Below, piece by piece: positions 5,828 through 9,921 of a stretch of 9,921 bases of DNA. Origin of the DNA: JBASNZ01 sp049657775. Lineage in GTDB: Bacteria > Actinomycetota > Coriobacteriia > Anaerosomatales > Anaerosomataceae. The position numbers were made by a program, and so were the translations under genes. The DNA is taken from assembly GCA_049657775.1 (NCBI GenBank), contig JBASNZ010000124.1:1-9921 (forward strand), written 5' to 3'. Within the stretch, counting starts at the first letter, position 1; each line of letters begins with the position of its first letter. Below the pieces are notes generated by a model. It was given only the letters and a program-made list of their open reading frames with translations, did not search any database and was not told where the DNA came from.

Positions 5828-6402
5828 ACGACCTGGGCACGACACTTGAATCCGCACCTGGCGGCGGCATCATCCTCACCACGATCGATGCGATCATGGA
5901 CTGGTCCCGCGGGAAGTCGCTGTGGACGATGCCGCTGGGCACGGCGTGTTGTGCCATGGAGTTCATCGCTGCGTCGTTCTCGCGGTTCGACTTCGATCGA
6001 CACGGTTCGATCCCGCGCTCCGATCCGCGTCACGCCGACGTTATGGTCGTCGCGGGCACGATCACCCGCAAGATGATGCCGGTGGCCAAGCGCCTGTACG
6101 AGCAGATGCCCGACCCCAAGTGGGTGGTCGCCATGGGCAACTGCACCGTCTCGGGCGGCATCTTTTACTACGACACGTACTCGGTTGTCCGTGGGATCGA
6201 CGAGTTCCTGCCCGTAGACGTGTACATCGCGGGGTGCCCGCCGCGCCCGGAGGCGTTTCAGGACGCGATCCTGCAGCTCCGCGAGCGTATCAACGTGGAG
6301 TCCATCTCTGCCGGTCGCAAACGTGAAGCCACCGGTGTTCTTCCCGAGGTCAGCGCACCCAGAAAAGGTGACGTTGTGAGCGGGGGCGGTGAGGACCGGT
6401 GA
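5815..6402 (+). CDS. nuoB: Complex I subunit B, carrier of iron-sulfur cluster N2
   Basis: This encodes the 195-residue peripheral-arm subunit that holds [4Fe-4S] cluster N2, the last electron carrier before quinone. All four ligands are visible: the tandem pair Cys45-Cys46 in GTACCAMEF, Cys110 in MGNCTVSGG, and Cys141 in IAGCPPRPEA. The start GTG 5815 lies inside the end of nuoA and follows AAAGGGG by 8 bases. The same frame runs open far upstream through nuoA, but that part has no NuoB character. After the conserved core (to about residue 160) there is a tail of about 35 polar residues, somewhat longer than in minimal NuoB proteins and of no clear function. Its stop overlaps the nuoC start (GTGA), which implies translational coupling. 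Confidence 0.95.
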   Translation: MAFIDDLGTTLESAPGGGIILTTIDAIMDWSRGKSLWTMPLGTACCAMEFIAASFSRFDFDRHGSIPRSDPRHADVMVVAGTITRKMMPVAKRLYEQMPDPKWVVAMGNCTVSGGIFYYDTYSVVRGIDEFLPVDVYIAGCPPRPEAFQDAILQLRERINVESISAGRKREATGVLPEVSAPRKGDVVSGGGEDR

Positions 6403-6860
6403 ACATCTCGGAGCTTCGCGAGCATCTGTGCGAGACGTACCCCGACCTGTGCCCGCTCTTCTCGGTTGAGTTCGGCGACGGCACCCTAGCCGTGTCGGCG
6501 AAGCGGCTTCACTCGGCCGCCGCGGACCTGAAGGATCTTGGGTTCGACCGTCTCGGTATGGTCACCGCGGTCGATACCGGAGACGAATTCGAGCTGGTGT
6601 ACCGGCTGACGTCGCGCGAGATGGGCGCGGGGATCTTCCTCAAGGCCCGCGTGCCTCGCCAGGACCCGCACGTGGATAGCATCTGTGATCTGTGGCCCGC
6701 CGCGGACTGGCAGGAGCGCGAAACGTACGACATGTTCGGGATCGTCTTTGACGGCCACCCCGACCTGCGCCGCATCCTGCTGCCCGACGAGTGGGAGGGC
6801 TATCCGCTGCGCAAGGACTACAGCGATCCTCGCATCATCCGCCGGCCGGACTACATCTAG
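6399..6860 (+). CDS. nuoC: Complex I subunit C (30-kDa type)
   Basis: This encodes a 153-residue stand-alone NuoC, not fused to NuoD as it is in E. coli. It supports the N2/quinone region in the peripheral arm and carries no cofactor. The family signature is clear: ERETYDMFGIVFDGHPDLRR, then LLPDEWEGYPLRKDY near the C-terminus. The start GTG 6399 overlaps the nuoB stop by 4 bases. A weak GTGAGG precedes it by 4 bases, so it probably depends on coupling. The N-terminal half is shorter than in many NuoC proteins but covers the core fold. Confidence 0.93.
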   Translation: MNISELREHLCETYPDLCPLFSVEFGDGTLAVSAKRLHSAAADLKDLGFDRLGMVTAVDTGDEFELVYRLTSREMGAGIFLKARVPRQDPHVDSICDLWPAADWQERETYDMFGIVFDGHPDLRRILLPDEWEGYPLRKDYSDPRIIRRPDYI

Positions 6861-6870
6861 GGGGTGTGAA

Positions 6871-7965
6871 GTGGCTGAAGACCTGGTCGTCAATATAGGC
6901 CCGTCGCACCCTTCCACCCATGGTGTGTGTCGCGTGCTGGTGCACCTGGATGGCGAGATCGTCACCCAGGCCCAACCGATCATCGGGTATCTGCATCGCG
7001 GCATCGAGAAGATGGCCGAGAATCGCACGTACCTGCAGGTGGTGCCCATCACGGACCGGCTCGATTACGTGGGCAGCATGTACGCGAACTGGGCGTACTG
7101 CCGCGCCGTGGAACGGCTTGCCGGCATCCGGGTCCCGGAGCGTGCCGAGTACATCCGCGTGATCGTATGCGAGCTACAGCGCATCGCAAGCCACTTGATG
7201 TCGATCGGTCCGGCAGGTGCGGACACCGGCGCGACGTCGGTGTTCATCTACACGTTCGCGCAGCGCGACCTGATCGTCGACCTGTTCGAGTCGCTGTGCG
7301 GAGCTCGTCTCACGTACAACTACGTCCGCCCGGGTGGCGTGTCGATGGACCTGCCCGACGGGTGGGTCGAACAGTGCCGCTCGTTCATCAACCAGCACCC
7401 TGCGGCCATGCTCCAGATCGACCGGCTGCTCTTTGGCAATGTCATCGCGCGCGCTCGCATGAAGGGTATCGGCGTGCTCGATCCCGACGATGCGGTGGCG
7501 TGGGGTACCTCGGGCCCGGTCGCCCGCGGTTCCGGCGTGGATTGGGACCTGCGCAAGAACGACCCGTACTCGGTGTATCCGCGGTTCGACTTCCAGGTGC
7601 CGCTCGGCGAGAACGGCGACTGCTACGACAGGGCACGCGTGCGGCTATGGGAATGCATCGAAAGCTGCAAGATCATCGCCCAGGCACTTGACCAGATCGA
7701 GCCCGGACCCGTGCATGCCGAGGGACTTCCGCGTCTGCTCGCACCGCGTCCCGGCGAAGCCTACGACCACATCGAGAGCGCCCGCGGCTCGCTTGGTGTG
7801 TATCTGGTAAGCGACGGGACGCCGCGTCCGTACCGCATGAAGGTCAGGTCTCCGGCCTTCTGTAACCTCGCGGTGCTGCCCATGCTGGCCAAGGGGTACA
7901 CGCTATCGGACCTGGTGGTCACCCTCGGGTCACTCGACCCGGTGTTTGGGGAGGTGGACCGATGA
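6871..7965 (+). CDS. nuoD: Complex I subunit D (49-kDa type), quinone-site subunit
   Basis: This encodes 364 residues of the subunit that, with NuoB, forms the quinone-reduction pocket. It starts close to the conserved core: GTG 6871 leads into VNIGPSHPSTHG. His17 and Tyr66 (in LDYVGS) are spaced 49 residues apart, the same as the quinone-headgroup pair His38/Tyr87 of Thermus Nqo4, so the active site looks intact. Later hallmarks are RPGGVSMDLP, TSGPVARGSGVDWDLRK, GDCYDRARVR and a canonical C-terminus, LGSLDPVFGEVDR. It is slightly shorter than typical NuoD because of a trimmed N-terminus; nothing essential is missing. A GGGGGTG ribosome binding site spans 6859-6866 after a 10-base gap from nuoC. 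Its stop overlaps the nuoH start (ATGA), so no nuoE, nuoF or nuoG follows. Confidence 0.95.
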   Translation: MAEDLVVNIGPSHPSTHGVCRVLVHLDGEIVTQAQPIIGYLHRGIEKMAENRTYLQVVPITDRLDYVGSMYANWAYCRAVERLAGIRVPERAEYIRVIVCELQRIASHLMSIGPAGADTGATSVFIYTFAQRDLIVDLFESLCGARLTYNYVRPGGVSMDLPDGWVEQCRSFINQHPAAMLQIDRLLFGNVIARARMKGIGVLDPDDAVAWGTSGPVARGSGVDWDLRKNDPYSVYPRFDFQVPLGENGDCYDRARVRLWECIESCKIIAQALDQIEPGPVHAEGLPRLLAPRPGEAYDHIESARGSLGVYLVSDGTPRPYRMKVRSPAFCNLAVLPMLAKGYTLSDLVVTLGSLDPVFGEVDR

Positions 7966-8909
7966 CGCTGTTGCTCGGCATGATGTGGGGCGCGGTTGCC
8001 GTGCTCACGATCGCTGTTGGCGCCATCTTCGGCGTGTGGTGGGAGCGCAAGGTCGCCGGGCGGATCCAGATGAGACTGGGCCCGCAGCAGATCGGCCCCG
8101 CGGGGTCGCTGCAGATGGTTGCCGACGTGCCCAAGCTGCTCTTCAAAGAGGACATCATCCCCGTTGATGCCGATCGGGCGATCTTTCGGTATGCGCCGCT
8201 GTTCGTGTTCGCGCCGCTTGCAGTCTCTATGGTGGTCATCCCGTTCACCGCGGGCTGGGCGCCACTGGACAGTAGCGTTGGCATCCTGTTCTTCCTCGCG
8301 GTGCCCTCTATCGAGGTGATCGCCATGCTTCTGTCGGCCTGGGCGTCACACAATACGCTGGCGACCATCGGTGGTATCCGCGCCACGGCTCAGATGATCA
8401 GCTACGAGGTTCCACGCGCGCTCGCGGTGCTGCCGCTGGTGCTGCTGGCGGGCTCGCTCCGTCCCCTCGACGTTGCGAGTGAGTGGCAGTGGTGGTGGTT
8501 CCCGCTCACGCTCGTGGCGTTCGTGATCTACTTCATCGCTTCCATCGCCGAGATGAACCGCGGCCCCTTTGACATTCCGGAGGCCGAATCCGAGCTGGTG
8601 GCCGGCTACTTCGCCGACTACTCGGGGATGCGCTGGGCCGTGTTCATGATGGCCGAGTACGGTGCCGTGATCGCGACGAGCCTGTTCGCGGCGGCGACGT
8701 TCCTGGGCGGCGGCTGGCCCTTGAGCGGTGCGGCCGGAGTCGTCCTGCTCGTCGTCAAGGCATGCGTGCTTGTCACAGTCATCATGTGGGTCAAGTGGAC
8801 GCTTCCTCGTCTTCGCCAGGACCAACTGATGTCGTTCTGCTGGAAGGTGCTCACACCGATCGCGTTGCTCCAGCTGGTTGTTGTGGGGGTGGTGCTCCCA
8901 TGGATGTAG
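7962..8909 (+). CDS. nuoH: Complex I subunit H, membrane-domain quinone-channel subunit
   Basis: This encodes a 315-residue membrane protein with about eight hydrophobic segments, the usual NuoH size. It links the peripheral arm to the proton-pumping arm and lines the quinone tunnel. Conserved loops are present: WERKVAGRIQMRLGPQQIGP followed by LQMVADVPKLLFKED near the N-terminus, and AEMNRGPFDIPEAESELVAGYFADYSGM in the middle, which carries the acidic cluster near the quinone channel. The next helix starts FMMAEYGAV, as in the family. ATG 7962 overlaps the nuoD stop by 4 bases, and the gene end overlaps the next gene by 10 bases, continuing the tight coupling of the operon. Confidence 0.95.
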   Translation: MTLLLGMMWGAVAVLTIAVGAIFGVWWERKVAGRIQMRLGPQQIGPAGSLQMVADVPKLLFKEDIIPVDADRAIFRYAPLFVFAPLAVSMVVIPFTAGWAPLDSSVGILFFLAVPSIEVIAMLLSAWASHNTLATIGGIRATAQMISYEVPRALAVLPLVLLAGSLRPLDVASEWQWWWFPLTLVAFVIYFIASIAEMNRGPFDIPEAESELVAGYFADYSGMRWAVFMMAEYGAVIATSLFAAATFLGGGWPLSGAAGVVLLVVKACVLVTVIMWVKWTLPRLRQDQLMSFCWKVLTPIALLQLVVVGVVLPWM

Positions 8910-9921
8910 ACCCTCGCGAATACACCACCCCGCTGAGCGTCTCGGACGAGTCTCCGCGCGGCGCGAAGGGCTTCTTCGCTGGCGCCAGGTCCATCGTGAC
9001 CGGCCTTGGGATCACCGCCAGGGTGGCCATGAGCAAGCCCAAGACCATCAGATACCCCGCCGAGAAGTGGACCGTGAGCCCGCGCTGGCGCGGTGCCCTG
9101 CGCCTTCGGGGCGTCCTCGGCCACGACGAGATCCCGCTCATCAGGCACGAATCGGCAGCGTACAACGCCGCCATCGAGGGTCTCTACTCGGCCGAGCGGC
9201 TGCCACCGTGCGTGGGCAACTGCCCCGCCAACGTGGATGCCCGCGGCCAGGGCTTTCTCATCGCCGAGGACCGCATTCCCGAGGCGTACGAACTGGTGCG
9301 TGATCGCAACATCTTGCCGGGCGTGTTGGGCCGCATCTGCCATCACCCGTGCGAGAGCGCGTGCAGGCGCAACTTCTACGACCAGCCCGTCGCCATCAGG
9401 CCGTTGCACAGGTTCGCGTTCGAAGAGTTCCGCAAGGTCCGCTACGAGCGCATCTCGCCGCTTCCTCAAACGCAGGGCAAGAGTGTGGCCATCGTCGGGT
9501 CGGGTCCGTCGGGCCTGGCGGCCGCGTACGACCTGCTCAAGTACGGCTACCGCGTAGTCATGTACGAACGCGAGTCCAGGCCTGGCGGCGCGCTCAACAG
9601 CGGTGTGCCAAGCTACCGGCTGCCGCGCGACGTGCTCTACGAAGAGGTCGACGACATCGTCGGGTTGGGTCTTGAGCTGCACACCGGCCAGGAGGTCGGT
9701 CGCGACGTCCAGATGAGCGCTCTGATCCGGGAGCATGACGCGGTACTGCTGGCAGTTGGACTGCAGCAGAGCCGCATGCTGCCAATACCCGGCGCCGACG
9801 CCGAGGGCGTCATCGGCGCGCTCGAGTTCCTGTGGGCGGTCAACAACAAAGGTGAGGCCGGCGTACGCGGCAAACGCGTCATGGTCATCGGCGGCGGCAA
9901 CGTTGCCGTGGACGTTGCCAG
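8900..9921 (+). CDS. NuoI-like N-terminus fused to a GltD/NfnB-like iron-sulfur flavoprotein (partial, runs past the window)
   Basis: The frame is open from ATG 8900 to the window end (340 residues), overlaps nuoH by 10 bases and follows a GGGGGTGG. Residues 24-71 (with SIVTGLGITARVAMSKPKT, RYPAEK, SPRWRG) match the NuoI pattern GLGIT...SKP.T..YP...PR..G, the amphipathic part that docks NuoI onto the membrane arm. The expected NuoI ferredoxin cysteines do not follow in the visible part. Instead there is a GltD-type N-terminal iron-sulfur domain: Cys104/Cys108 (PPCVGNCPANVDARGQG) and Cys147/151/155 (GRICHHPCESACRR). Next come an FAD motif GSGPSG (200-205) with GGALNSGVPSYRLP, and at the edge an NAD(P)-type GGGNVAVD (331-338). 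Only five cysteines are visible, where GltD proteins usually have eight, so the first ligand pair is missing. It occupies the nuoI slot of an operon without nuoEFG, so it probably feeds electrons to complex I. Whether ferredoxin clusters lie at the unseen C-terminus is unknown. Confidence 0.85.
   Translation, partial: MDVDPREYTTPLSVSDESPRGAKGFFAGARSIVTGLGITARVAMSKPKTIRYPAEKWTVSPRWRGALRLRGVLGHDEIPLIRHESAAYNAAIEGLYSAERLPPCVGNCPANVDARGQGFLIAEDRIPEAYELVRDRNILPGVLGRICHHPCESACRRNFYDQPVAIRPLHRFAFEEFRKVRYERISPLPQTQGKSVAIVGSGPSGLAAAYDLLKYGYRVVMYERESRPGGALNSGVPSYRLPRDVLYEEVDDIVGLGLELHTGQEVGRDVQMSALIREHDAVLLAVGLQQSRMLPIPGADAEGVIGALEFLWAVNNKGEAGVRGKRVMVIGGGNVAVDVA

Noticed and set aside
8618..9736. A 372-codon open frame on the minus strand under nuoH and the fusion gene
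   Set aside because: It is a shadow of high-GC coding sequence; both plus-strand genes have full family motifs, and the minus product has no recognisable domain.
1..9921. CRISPR arrays, tRNA or rRNA genes, insertion sequences
   Set aside because: No regular direct repeats, cloverleaf, rRNA-like sequence, transposase motif or flanking terminal repeats were seen.

Overview
The window comes from a high-GC bacterium that uses GTG starts freely. The complex I arrangement, a possible leaderless start and overall gene character suggest an anaerobic or facultatively anaerobic actinobacterium (perhaps near the Coriobacteriia). That assignment is inferred from gene content; there is no rRNA or marker gene to confirm it.

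Positions 1-1842 are a loosely packed accessory stretch. It holds the 3' end of a small zinc-ribbon-like gene, a small multi-pass membrane protein, a roughly 380-base stretch with traces of a decayed reading frame, a lipoprotein gene that appears frameshifted, and a small uncharacterised helical protein with a very strong ribosome binding site.

Positions 1851-5208 hold a divergent pair. On the minus strand is a complete class I flavoprotein disulfide reductase (mercuric/glutathione reductase type). On the plus strand is a complete ABC-F ATPase with two nucleotide-binding domains. Their start codons are only 28 bases apart, so their promoters must overlap.

Positions 5209-5464 are a regulatory region. 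A sigma70-type promoter carries a Rex-operator-like dyad over its -35 element. A second dyad sharing a 10-base word in inverted orientation lies about 120 bases downstream, just before the nuoA ribosome binding site.

Positions 5465-9921 are a tightly coupled complex I operon in the order nuoA-nuoB-nuoC-nuoD-nuoH, followed by an unusual gene that runs off the window. nuoD overlaps nuoH directly, so the nuoE/F/G genes of the NADH-oxidising module are absent from their usual place. Where nuoI should be, the next gene starts with what looks like the NuoI membrane-docking N-terminus but then passes into a GltD/NfnB-like iron-sulfur flavoprotein with FAD- and NAD(P)-binding motifs. The natural reading is a complex I variant whose electron-input module has been replaced by, or fused to, a GltD-type flavoprotein anchored through a NuoI-like segment. 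This is the most interesting feature here.
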